Source: an uncultured Pseudodesulfovibrio sp. (lineage in GTDB: Bacteria > Desulfobacterota > Desulfovibrionia > Desulfovibrionales > Desulfovibrionaceae). From it: a stretch of 22,474 bases of DNA. This document shows positions 10,159-19,541 of the stretch, piece by piece. The stretch lies in contig CAMYLL010000005.1 of assembly GCA_947259235.1 (NCBI GenBank), positions 1 through 22,474 on the forward strand. Reading direction: 5' to 3'. Position 1 is the stretch's first letter. Every line of letters starts with the position of its first letter. The notes beneath the pieces are model-generated. The model saw only the letters and a list, made by a program, of their open reading frames with translations, made no database searches and was not told where the DNA came from. A program made the translations under genes and the position numbers.

Positions 10159-11088
10159 ATGCTGATCAATCTTGCGACCTTTTGCGCCTCGGCCGCGCTG
10201 CTCTGGTTCGGCGCCAACTGGATTGTCGCCTCGGCCGCGCTTATCGCCCGGAAATTCAACGTCTCGGAGCTGGTCATCGGGCTGACCATCGTTGCCCTGG
10301 GAACTTCCGCGCCGGAGTTCCTCGTCACCGTGAACGCTGCCCTCAGAGGGCATAATGACATTTCCCTGTCCAATGTGGTCGGGTCCAACATCTTCAACCT
10401 CGGCTTCATCCTCGGCCTGATGGCCATGATCAAGCCGCTGGTCTCCAACCGGACCATCGTCTATCGCGACGGGCTGCTCCTCTTCCTGACCACCGCAGGC
10501 ATCCTCCTCGTTTCCCTCACCGGGGAACTGAGCCGCGCCTTCGGCGGCGTGCTGGTGGCCATGCTCATCTGCTACCTGCTCTACCTGGGTATCAAGCGCG
10601 AATCCCCCGGCGAGCTCGAACTGGAGGAGATCGACGGCCGCAAGGCCTCCTGGCGTGACGTGTTGGTGCTATTGGCCGGGTTCGCGGCCATCTCGGCAGG
10701 CGGCCATCTCATGGTCACCGCGGCCACCTCCATCGCCGCATCCCTGGGCGTCTCATCCTGGGTCATCGGCGTGACAATCGTGGCCGCAGGCACAAGCCTG
10801 CCCGAACTGGTCACCTGTCTGGCCGCCTCGGTAAAAGGCAAGAACGAAATGCTCCTGGGCAACCTCATAGGCTCGGATTTCTTCAACTTTGCCGGAGTGC
10901 TGGGCGTAACCTGCCTGCTCAAGCCGCTGACCGTCTCGCCCGAGGCAGGCTCCGGCCTCATAGTCCTGGTCGGCATGGTCGGGCTGGTCCTGGTGCTGCT
11001 CCGCACCGGCTGGCGCGTGTCCCGGCTGGAGGGTGCATTGCTCGTCGGCATCAATCTACTGCGCTGGATAAACGACTTCACCGCCTAG
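10159..11088 (+). CDS. CaCA-family sodium/calcium-type antiporter (YrbG-like)
   Basis: A 309-residue inner-membrane exchanger with about ten hydrophobic segments arranged as two inverted halves. Each half carries the alpha-repeat signature of the family: GTSAPEF (~49-55) with SNVVGSNIFN (~70-79) in the first, and GTSLPEL (~212-218) with LGNLIGSDFFN in the second. The acidic residues in GTS-PE are the cation ligands. The short hydrophilic loop in the middle (SPGELELEEIDGRK) separates the halves. Length matches bacterial YrbG-type members. The gene follows the PP-loop gene by 9 bp with an AGGA ribosome site, so it is probably co-transcribed, although no functional link is obvious. Its stop codon lies inside the left arm of the first palindromic repeat. 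Confidence 0.93.
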   Translation: MLINLATFCASAALLWFGANWIVASAALIARKFNVSELVIGLTIVALGTSAPEFLVTVNAALRGHNDISLSNVVGSNIFNLGFILGLMAMIKPLVSNRTIVYRDGLLLFLTTAGILLVSLTGELSRAFGGVLVAMLICYLLYLGIKRESPGELELEEIDGRKASWRDVLVLLAGFAAISAGGHLMVTAATSIAASLGVSSWVIGVTIVAAGTSLPELVTCLAASVKGKNEMLLGNLIGSDFFNFAGVLGVTCLLKPLTVSPEAGSGLIVLVGMVGLVLVLLRTGWRVSRLEGALLVGINLLRWINDFTA

Positions 11089-11208
11089 GCTGTTGAAACG
11101 GGGCCGATCGCTTCGTTGCCGCGTGCTCCCCTGACCCTCGCGTAGGAAGACTACGCGTCGGTCCAGGGGATCACTTGCGCCTCGCGCTCAACCCCGTTTG
11201 AACAGCCT
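11087..11208. repeat. Nested palindromic intergenic repeat, copy 1
   Basis: The outer arms are a 17-base inverted repeat with one mismatch (11087-11103 with 11192-11208). Inside are a CCCCTG/CAGGGG pair and a perfect 7-bp hairpin CGCGTAG-GAAGA-CTACGCG (11139-11157). The element therefore folds as one long interrupted stem. It begins within the antiporter stop codon. Confidence 0.85.
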
Positions 11209-11221
11209 TGTCGACGGTATC

Positions 11222-11335
11222 GAAACGGGGCTGATCGCTTCGTTGCCGCGTGCTCCCGTGACCCTCGCGTAGCAAGACGACGCGTCGGTCCAGGGGGGCC
11301 CTTGCGCCTCGCGCTCATCTCCGTTTGAACAGCCT
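11222..11335. repeat. Nested palindromic intergenic repeat, copy 2
   Basis: This copy matches the 114 bases 11095-11208 of copy 1 with about nine substitutions and no length change. It lacks the first eight bases of the left arm. The central hairpin has one mismatch. The right arm runs into a GTTTTTA tract, so it might also terminate transcription. Confidence 0.85.
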
Positions 11336-11502
11336 GTTTTTACCGGATTGAAGCCACATCGGGTGGTTCGTCTCTCTGGTCAGGGCGGTCCGGCCCAATT
11401 GAGGTCTTTTCGTGTCTTTCACCACATGGTATTGAATGGATGGCCGGGGCGGCTGTCGCTCCGGACTGCCAGGCGGGCGCGGACCTGTCATCAGGAGGAT
11501 TC

Positions 11503-11931
11503 ATGCTTTCATTTCTCGGTAACGTGATCTGGTTTTTGCTGGGAGGGGTGTTCATGGCTCTCGGTTGGTTCCTGGCCGGGTGTCTGATGGCCATCTCGAT
11601 CATCGGACTGCCCTGGGCCCGGTCCGCCTTCGTCATTGCCAGGTTTGCCCTGGTTCCCTTCGGGCGCACCCTTATCCGGCGTGACCTGCTGACCGGGCGG
11701 CAGGACATCGGCACATCCGGGTGGGGCGTTCTGGGCAATATCCTGTGGTTTGTCTTTGCCGGATGGTGGCTTTGCCTGGGGCATATCTTCTCGGCCCTGG
11801 CCTGCTTTCTGACCATTATCGGCATCCCCTGGGGCTGGCAGCATCTGAAGCTGGCGGCCATCACCCTGGCTCCGGTTGGCATGGCCGTGATCCCGATCAG
11901 GGAGGCCGAGGCGCGCTTCCCCCGGGGTTAG
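11503..11931 (+). CDS. yccF: YccF-family inner-membrane protein
   Basis: A 142-residue membrane protein close in length to E. coli YccF. It consists of two similar halves: LGNVIWFLLGG...IIGLPWARS...ALVPFGR and LGNILWFVFAG...IIGIPWGWQ...TLAPVGM. Each half contributes a GN-IWF helix and an IIG-PW turn, the hallmark of the YccF repeat. The function is not known. The start at 11503 is set by an AGGAGG ribosome site at 11493-11498; the upstream in-frame extension is not hydrophobic and has no such site. The gene stands alone between the palindromic repeats and the convergent kinase gene. A 6-bp hairpin (11946-11961) lies in the 155-bp convergent gap but has no T-run. Confidence 0.9.
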   Translation: MLSFLGNVIWFLLGGVFMALGWFLAGCLMAISIIGLPWARSAFVIARFALVPFGRTLIRRDLLTGRQDIGTSGWGVLGNILWFVFAGWWLCLGHIFSALACFLTIIGIPWGWQHLKLAAITLAPVGMAVIPIREAEARFPRG

Positions 11932-12086
11932 CGGGCCGTCCGTACACAATCGCCCGATTGTCGCCGCGTGTGATTGTTGGCGAGTCTTGCGCGGCGGATG
12001 GCGTGTTCGATTTGACAGCCCCTCGCGCACGGAGGTGTGCTTCCGAAGCGGTTCCTCTTCTTGTCGGCCTGCGATCGGTGGGGCGG

Positions 12087-13298
12087 TTACGGAGTGGATT
12101 CGTGGTGGCCCTGGGTGGGCATGGGCGGGTCCGGCTCCCCTGAGCGCTTTTCCAGGATGAAGTCGAAACATGCGCCGTTGTTCGAGCTGAACGTGTAGCT
12201 GCCGCCCATCTGGCCGGGAAGGTCGCTGACCAGCATCATGCCGATTGAGTCCTGCGCCTTGGGGGAAAACCCCGGGGGCAGACCCGAGCCGTTGTCGCAG
12301 ACCTGGAGCGAGAACGTGTTCGTGTCGATATTTTTCATGGTGACGTTTATGCTCGGGCTGGCGGTCGCTGCAAAGGCGTGCTTGAGGGCGTTCGTGATCA
12401 GTTCGCTGATGAGCAGGCCCAGATGGAAGAAGGTGCGTCGATTGACGCTCACCGGTTCGATGTCGAGGTCGAGGTTTACCTCCTTGTCCGCCAGGGCGTC
12501 GATGATCGTGGTGGCGATGGTTTCCACGAAATCCCCAAGGGCGACCTGTGAATCCGCTGCCATGGCGATGTGCGAATGGAGCAGGGCGATGGCCCGGATG
12601 CGTTCCGTGAGCTTATGGAGCAGGGTGTCCATGTCCTGTTTGGTTTCCACCCCCGCGTATATCCCCAGCTGGACCATGCCCGAGAGCATGTGCAGGTGGT
12701 TCTTGATGCGGTGGTGGGCTTCCTGCAGGATGATGTCCTTCTCGCGGACGAGCTGCTCCATCCGCTGGCGCTCGCAGAGCATGTGCAGGTCCGTTTCGAT
12801 GGACAGGCGCAGGTGTGCCAGAATGTCGATGTGAACTCCGGCAAAGGGGTGTTCCTTGCGATTGAGCACGCAGATGGTGCCGAATATCTCCCCGTCGGGC
12901 CATTTGATCGGCATGCCGAGGTAGGAGATCATGCCCAGGGCGATGTCCGGGTTGTCTTTCCAGTCCTTGTCCACAAGCGCGTTTGGTACGTTCAGCACGT
13001 TGCGCGTCCCGACCACCGTCTCGCAATACAGGCCGAGGCCGAGAGGGCTCGTCTCCATGGGGACATAGGGGTTGTCCGGGCCGGTGCTTGAGACGCAGAC
13101 CTCGATCTGATCCGGGCTCAGGCGCATGATCAGCCCGGCGTCCGTGCCGATGGACTTGGCGGCCAGGTCGGCCAGGTTTTGCCACTTGCCAAGGATCAAG
13201 GGGGGGATGTCCGGCTTGTCCGCGCTGGTCACGGGCAGCATCATTGATGCGTTGTCGGTTGTTTTTACTTTGGCTACGTTGCAGAACCTTGATTCCAT
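12087..13298 (-). CDS. GAF-domain sensor histidine kinase, HisKA_2 type
   Basis: A 403-residue soluble kinase with no membrane segments or signal peptide. Residues ~35-175 form a GAF domain (for example LGLGLYCETVVGTRN and ISYLGMPIKWPDGEIFGTICVLN), a likely small-molecule or redox sensor. The dimerisation/phosphoacceptor segment is EAHHRIKNHLHML (193-205), characteristic of the HisKA_2/HWE group, with H196 the expected phosphorylation site. The ATPase has an N-box ELITNALKHAF (299-309), a DNGSGLPPG box (335-343) and SIGMMLVSDLPGQMGG. No response regulator is adjacent, so the partner is unknown. The ATG at 13298 has GGGAG about 10 bases upstream. It is transcribed away from the BI-1 gene. Confidence 0.92.
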   Translation of the reverse strand: MESRFCNVAKVKTTDNASMMLPVTSADKPDIPPLILGKWQNLADLAAKSIGTDAGLIMRLSPDQIEVCVSSTGPDNPYVPMETSPLGLGLYCETVVGTRNVLNVPNALVDKDWKDNPDIALGMISYLGMPIKWPDGEIFGTICVLNRKEHPFAGVHIDILAHLRLSIETDLHMLCERQRMEQLVREKDIILQEAHHRIKNHLHMLSGMVQLGIYAGVETKQDMDTLLHKLTERIRAIALLHSHIAMAADSQVALGDFVETIATTIIDALADKEVNLDLDIEPVSVNRRTFFHLGLLISELITNALKHAFAATASPSINVTMKNIDTNTFSLQVCDNGSGLPPGFSPKAQDSIGMMLVSDLPGQMGGSYTFSSNNGACFDFILEKRSGEPDPPMPTQGHHESTP

Positions 13299-13337
13299 TT
13301 TACTGGGCTCCCGGTCGGAGAAAAAAATCTATTCATT

Positions 13338-13368
13338 ATCATAATGCCCGATTTTGCCAGAGCGTCAA
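13338..13368 (-). promoter_or_regulatory. Possible promoter of the GAF histidine kinase
   Basis: On the minus strand TTGACG (13363-13368) is followed after 18-19 bases by overlapping TTATGA/TATGAT, about 40 bases before the ATG. The spacing is slightly long. Confidence 0.35.
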
Positions 13369-13397
13369 ATATTTTATGTGCAGAAAACCGCTTTCCC

Positions 13398-13426
13398 TTG
13401 CTTCGGGCGGCAAAGCTGATTAAATA
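13398..13426 (+). promoter_or_regulatory. Possible promoter of the BI-1/YccA gene
   Basis: TTGCTT (13398-13403), a 17-base spacer and TAAATA (13421-13426) lie about 60 bases before the ATG at 13485. Both boxes are imperfect. Confidence 0.3.
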
Positions 13427-13484
13427 GGAACACTGTCGGCCAAGTTCCGACCGTGAAACAGGAAAACATTTTGGAGGAATATTC

Positions 13485-14216
13485 ATGACTCAGTATCACA
13501 GCGCATCCGGCCAGATGGCGAAAGCCGAAGTGGTCAACGCGTTCATGCGCGGCGTGTACGGTTGGATGAGCGCAGGCCTTGCCCTGACCGCCCTCATCTC
13601 CTACCTCGTTGCCAACGTTCCGGCCCTGACCCGGATATTCTTTGTGGTGGACCCGGCCACCGGGGCGGTGGGCATGTCCACGCTGGTCTTCATCCTGCTC
13701 TTTGCCGAGCTGGGCATCGTCTTCTACCTCGGCGCGCGCATTTCGTCCATGAATCCGGCCACGGCCACCGGTCTGTTCATGCTTTACAGTGGGCTCAACG
13801 GCCTGACCCTGACCCCCATTCTGCTTGCCTATACGGCCGAGTCCGTGGCCTCCACCTTCTGCATTACCGCAGGCATGTTCGGCGCCATGTCCGTTTACGG
13901 CCTGCTGACCAAGAAGGACCTGACCAGCTGGGGCAGCCTGCTTTTCATGGGCCTTATCGGCGTGATCATCGCCATGGTGGTCAACATGTTCCTGCAGAGC
14001 TCGGCCATGGCCTTCGCCATCTCGGTCATCGGCGTGATCATCTTCCTGGGGCTCACCGCCTATGACACCCAGAAGCTCAAGACCATGGGCGAGAACGTCC
14101 CGGCGGGCGACACGGCGGCCATCCGTCGCGGAACCATCATGGGCGCGCTGACCCTGTACCTCGACTTCATCAACCTTTTCCTCATGCTGCTCAGGCTCAT
14201 GGGCGACCGCAGATAA
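13485..14216 (+). CDS. Bax inhibitor-1/YccA-family membrane protein
   Basis: A 243-residue inner-membrane protein with seven predicted hydrophobic segments after a short polar N-terminus. It carries the family's C-terminal marks LGLTAYDTQKLK and ALTLYLDFINLFLMLLRLMG. In characterised members the paired Asp residues of such segments control a pH-sensitive Ca2+ leak; E. coli YccA instead interacts with FtsH. Which role applies here cannot be told. A GGAGG ribosome site lies 7 bases before the ATG, and a strong terminator follows directly after the stop, so the gene is probably monocistronic. Confidence 0.95.
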   Translation: MTQYHSASGQMAKAEVVNAFMRGVYGWMSAGLALTALISYLVANVPALTRIFFVVDPATGAVGMSTLVFILLFAELGIVFYLGARISSMNPATATGLFMLYSGLNGLTLTPILLAYTAESVASTFCITAGMFGAMSVYGLLTKKDLTSWGSLLFMGLIGVIIAMVVNMFLQSSAMAFAISVIGVIIFLGLTAYDTQKLKTMGENVPAGDTAAIRRGTIMGALTLYLDFINLFLMLLRLMGDRR

Positions 14217-14225
14217 CGCGCCAAC

Positions 14226-14252
14226 GGGGAGGCCGCAAGGCCTCCCCTTTTT
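14226..14252 (+). terminator. Strong intrinsic terminator after the BI-1 gene, abutting the lpxK start
   Basis: A perfect 9-bp GC stem (14226-14234 with 14239-14247) has a GCAA tetraloop and is followed by five T residues. The T-run ends only 3 bases before the lpxK ATG at 14256. Confidence 0.9.
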
Positions 14253-14255
14253 GCG

Positions 14256-15423
14256 ATGCCACATTCCATAGACGCGATACAACGATCACTCTCCCCGATA
14301 CTTGCGCCCTTTTCCTGGGCATACGCCGCATCGATGAGCCTGCGTGCAGGGCTTTACGGGCGCGGGCTGCTCCCCTCCTGGGAGCCTGCCGCGCTGACCG
14401 TGTCCGTGGGCAACATCGGCTGGGGCGGCACGGGCAAGACCCCGGTGGCGGGCTGGCTCCTGGGCTGGGCCGAGGCCCGCGGCATGGGTGCGCTGCTGCT
14501 CACCAGGGGCTACAAGGCGCGGCCTGTCACCTATCCCTATCTGGTCAAGCCGGGAGCCCTGGCCGAGGAAGCGGGCGACGAGCCGCTCATGCTCGCCACC
14601 ATGCACCGCAAGGCCCACGTTGTGGTGGACCCGGACCGGACCAGGGGCGGGCGCTGGGCCATGAAGCAGTTCCATCCCGGGCTGGTGGTGCTCGACGACG
14701 GCTTTCAGCACATGGCGGTCAAGCGTCATCTCAACCTCGTGCTCCTGCGGCCCCAGGACCTGGCCGACCAGTGGAACCGGGTCATCCCTGCCGGGTCGTG
14801 GCGGGAGCCCGTCTCCGCGCTGAAGCGGGCCGATGCCTTCATGATCAAGACCGGGCCCAACGGGTTCGCCAGGCTCGCCCCGTTCATCAAGGAGCGGCTG
14901 GAGCGGTATCGCAAGCCGGTTTTCAGCTTTCAGATTCAGCCGGTGGGCGTGCGCCACGTGCTGCACGGCAACGCGGATTCCGGCTTTGGCGGCGCGCCCT
15001 ATCTGCTCGTCACCGGGGTTGGCGAACCGGCACAGGTCAAGCGTACGGCCACGAATTTCTTCGGCTATCCGCCGGTCAAGCACATGGTGTTTCGCGACCA
15101 CCACGCCTATACCAAGGCCGATGTGCTGGACATGCAGGCAACGGCCCGGCGGCTCGGCTGCGATGCCATCCTGTGTACGCCCAAGGATGCCGTGAAGCTC
15201 GGCCCCATGTGCTCCGAGGAGTTCTGGCAGTTCGACCTGCGCCTTGACTTCGGCCCGTCCTCCTTCGGCTCCGGCTCGCCGTTCAATACATGGTGGAACC
15301 GCCGCTTCGACGCCTTCAACCTGCGGCGCACCGACGCCCTGGAGGATGAGGAGCGGGCCCGGGCCGCCCAGGATGACACCCAACCCGACCCACAACCCGT
15401 CGCGGCAGACGAAAGGCCCACCA

Positions 15424-15437
<14 letters not shown>
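14256..15437 (+). CDS. lpxK: Tetraacyldisaccharide 4'-kinase (lipid A synthesis)
   Basis: LpxK phosphorylates the 4' position of the lipid A disaccharide at the inner face of the cytoplasmic membrane. The Walker A loop is VGNIGWGGTGKTP (~51-63). The family-specific DDGFQH follows at ~147-152, with TRGY and DEP motifs in between. The N-terminal hydrophobic segment (ILAPFSWAYAASMSLRAGLYGRG) is the membrane-anchoring helix. At 393 residues it is somewhat longer than usual because of an acidic, low-complexity tail after ~360. The first ATG follows directly on a terminator and has no adjacent Shine-Dalgarno sequence; a GGAGG is buried in the hairpin. An in-frame ATG at 14334 also lacks a site and would remove the anchor helix. 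The stop overlaps the rnr start by 14 bp. Confidence 0.95.
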
Positions 15438-17628
<2,191 letters not shown>

Positions 17629-17770
17629 CCGAAGACAGTGGCCCGGGCCGATTCGCACGGCGGGGAGCATGCTCCGAAGGGTGTGTGAATAAAATAGGTG
17701 TTGACTCGGCGGTTGTACAATAGTAAACATGTCGTCATTGGAGCAACACGTAAAGAACCAAGGCGCAACA
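17629..17770. promoter_or_regulatory. Upstream region of the S24 repressor, with palindromes and shared element
   Basis: It contains two perfect palindromes, GGCCCGGGCC (17640-17649) and GGAGCATGCTCC (17664-17675). They are followed by a CGAAGGG-TGTGT-ATAAAAT element (17675-17695), a promoter (17701-17729) and a TTGTACAA palindrome (17713-17720) inside the promoter spacer. That position is suited to repression. Part of this pattern recurs before the small gene at 19029. Confidence 0.5.
17701..17729 (+). promoter_or_regulatory. Probable promoter of the S24 repressor gene
   Basis: TTGACT (17701-17706), a 17-base spacer and TAAACA (17724-17729) give a good -35 and fair -10. The ATG at 17771 would then have a leader of roughly 35 bases. 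The earlier in-frame ATG at 17729 overlaps the -10 and so cannot be the start from this promoter. Confidence 0.55.
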
Positions 17771-18427
17771 ATGAGCAACATATTTGACGCATTCTTCGCG
17801 AGGCTCTGTTCCGAGACGGAGATCAGGAACCAGTCCCAGCTCGCTCGCGAGCTTGAAGTGGGGCGGGCTGCGGTTTCCCTGGCCAAGCGCAAGGGGACCG
17901 TCCCGGCGCGCTGGATTCTGGACCTGTCGGCCCGGTTTGGCCTGAACCCGCTGTGGCTGGAAAAGGGCAAGGGACTGCCGCGTCCGGAGTCCGTTGCGGA
18001 CCGGGACGACGAGCGTCCGTATCACGAGATTCCCAAGGTTCGCGCCCGGCTCTGCGCCGGCGGCGGTTCCTTCGAGACCGAGGGGCAGGTCGAGGGCTAC
18101 TACTCCTTCCGCTCCGACTGGCTGCGCACGCGGGGCAACCCGACGAACATGGTTCTGATGGAGGTCATCGGCAACTCCATGGAGCCGGAGATCAAGGAAG
18201 GGGACATGGTGCTCATCGACCAGTCCCGCTCCGATGTACTCTCCGGCGGCATCTACGCCGTGGGTGTCGAGGACACGGTCATGGTCAAGCGCGTTGAACG
18301 GTTGCCCGGAACCCTGGTCCTGCGCAGCGACAATACGGATTACTCGCCCATACATCTGGCCGGGGACGAGCTGGACAATGTGCGCGTCATCGGCAAAATC
18401 CTCTGGACGTCCCGGGAGTACCGCTAG
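17771..18427 (+). CDS. CI/LexA-like repressor: HTH domain plus S24 self-cleaving peptidase domain
   Basis: A 218-residue transcription repressor. Residues ~1-68 form a phage-CI-type helix-turn-helix (QSQLARELEVGRAAVSLAKRKG, then WILDLSARFGLNPLWLEKG). Residues ~88-215 form a LexA/S24 domain with the Ala-Gly cleavage site in LCAGGG (A96-G97), the nucleophile in GNSMEPE (S136) and the general-base lysine in VMVKRVE (K173). All parts needed for RecA-stimulated or spontaneous self-cleavage are present. Phage repressors and Desulfovibrio stress regulators share this layout, and no phage genes are nearby. I prefer ATG 17771 over 17729 because the frame's homology begins at SNIFDAFF and AAGG lies about 8 bases upstream. 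A TTGTACAA site in its own promoter suggests autoregulation (inference). Confidence 0.92.
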   Translation: MSNIFDAFFARLCSETEIRNQSQLARELEVGRAAVSLAKRKGTVPARWILDLSARFGLNPLWLEKGKGLPRPESVADRDDERPYHEIPKVRARLCAGGGSFETEGQVEGYYSFRSDWLRTRGNPTNMVLMEVIGNSMEPEIKEGDMVLIDQSRSDVLSGGIYAVGVEDTVMVKRVERLPGTLVLRSDNTDYSPIHLAGDELDNVRVIGKILWTSREYR

Positions 18428-18446
18428 CCCGATTCCGGGTCTTTTT
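18428..18446 (+). terminator. Weak hairpin with T-run after the S24 repressor
   Basis: A short CCCG/CGGG stem (18428-18431 with 18436-18439) with a 4-base loop is followed by TCTTTTT directly after the stop. The stem is short. Confidence 0.4.
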
Positions 18447-18936
18447 CCTCTAACTTCTCCGGCTTCTCCGAGGCCTTATGGCCTGGCTTTCATGCGGAGC
18501 AGTCGCGCGCTGTTTCTCCTGTTGCCCTCTTGGCGTTATGATCCCATTTATTGAAAGTTGCGTTCACTAGGCAACCTGGCTTTGTCCCCCCCTCTCTCCT
18601 TGTGAATCCAGGACGCTCGGGTCTCCCTTTGCGGCAGATCACCGCGCTCTCGCTCCCGGTGTCTTATCCCGGTGAGAGCCGTCGTTGCCTTCTGGCTAGG
18701 CGCAACAGTGTTGCCGGGGGCCGGAGTGCGTTCATGGGTGGCAGGGCGAGGGCGCAAGGCTCTACTTTCGCACAAGGGAGATAGTAGTAATTCGGTTGAC
18801 ACTTCAGATGGCAGGCGGTCGCCGTGGAACGCTCTTTTCCGGTCATGCATGGTGGGTGTTTTCACGACCGGCGGTGGGTGTTTAAACCAAGTCATCGAAG
18901 GGATGTGTATAAAATTTGTACAATGTAGTTTTTTGC
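18447..18936. other. Gene-poor stretch upstream of the small cysteine protein
   Basis: About 500 bp with no convincing coding region: short frames on both strands lack ribosome sites and family features. Composition is uneven, with pyrimidine-rich tracts near 18585-18600. A 13-base palindrome GCAACA-G-TGTTGC lies at 18702-18714, and further GTTGC/GCAAC pairs occur at ~18557-18575 and ~18684-18707. From 18896 it carries the element shared with the S24 promoter. It might be a decayed gene or hold a small RNA; nothing proves either. Confidence 0.4.
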
Positions 18937-18966
18937 TTGACAAGTGAAAGCGAGTTTGTTTATTAA
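18937..18966 (+). promoter_or_regulatory. Probable promoter of the small four-cysteine gene
   Basis: A consensus TTGACA (18937-18942), an 18-base spacer and TATTAA (18961-18966) give a leader of roughly 55 bases before the ATG at 19029. A TTGTACAA palindrome lies 13 bases upstream of the -35 box. Confidence 0.65.
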
Positions 18967-19028
18967 AGACTCACGTTGGTTGGAGAGCGTTGAAATCGCG
19001 CCTTGGCGCGGACCAAAGGAGAAGAGTC

Positions 19029-19193
19029 ATGCAGGAACGTTTTTGCAAGTGCGGTCACAGGCTGAAGGTTCAATACACTCTGGACGGTTTCATTACCTGG
19101 GAAGCGGTTATCCTCAAGGGCGACTCGGCGGAGTCTCCGGTCAAGGTCTGTCCCTGCTGCGGGTCGTATCTGAGCATTCACTTCCTGCGCTAG
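19029..19193 (+). CDS. Small four-cysteine (zinc-ribbon-like) protein
   Basis: A 54-residue protein starting MQERFCKCGHRLKVQY and ending KVCPCCGSYLSIHFLR. A CKCGH knuckle near the N-terminus and a CPCCG knuckle near the C-terminus are separated by about 35 residues with a WEAVILKG strand between them. This layout fits a single zinc ribbon, either a nucleic-acid-binding or a protein-contact module. The specific function is unknown to me. An AAGGAGA ribosome site lies about 8 bases before the ATG, which selects it over the in-frame ATG at 18990. It has its own consensus-like promoter and a strong terminator, so it is a genuine monocistronic gene despite its size. Confidence 0.8.
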   Translation: MQERFCKCGHRLKVQYTLDGFITWEAVILKGDSAESPVKVCPCCGSYLSIHFLR

Positions 19194-19268
19194 GCCCACG
19201 GCGCGGGCCGATATTTCGGGCGGTGTCCACTTGCCTTGGACGTCTAGCCGCCATCCCATCCCTGTTGA

Positions 19269-19318
19269 GCATGGGTCGATCGCACTCCCCGGTGCGGTCG
19301 GCCCATGCTTCCTTTTTT
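19269..19318 (+). terminator. Strong intrinsic terminator after the small cysteine gene
   Basis: A 17-bp stem (19269-19285 with 19292-19308; two G-U wobbles) with a 6-base loop is followed by TTCC and six T residues. Confidence 0.9.
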
Positions 19319-19541
19319 GGCTCAGCGTTGGTGTCTCAGTTTTGGTGTCATTGTGTTGGTGTCTCTGCGTCCCAGGTGATCGCGATGACCGTGTTTCAGT
19401 CGTGGGCTGTGTTCAGGCGGTTGGCTCAGGCTGTTATCAGCTCGAAGGAAGTGTGCGAGTGGCGGGTGTGGCCCGCATTTCTACTGCACGAAGCCAAGGC
19501 AGGAGAGGCTGCGGAAAGATCGTCGAGGGAAGGGGCGGTGA
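19319..19541. other. Gap between the terminator and the diguanylate cyclase, with short 14-bp-period repeats
   Basis: No supported gene was found. It holds three TTGGTGTC(T/A) units at 19328, 19342 and 19356 in exact 14-base register. No terminator with a T-run in the minus direction is visible for the cyclase gene that ends at 19542. Confidence 0.4.
19328..19369. repeat. Three direct copies of a TTGGTGTCW unit, period 14
   Basis: Copies at 19328-19336, 19342-19350 and 19356-19364 differ at a single base. The intervening 5-base spacers are not conserved. Confidence 0.55.

Noticed and set aside
11087..11335. CRISPR array
   Set aside because: There are only two long units, palindromic throughout, with a 13-bp gap and no spacers or cas genes.
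17771..18427. Prophage edge marked by the CI-like repressor
   Set aside because: No integrase, Cro partner, structural phage gene or attachment repeat is visible on either side.
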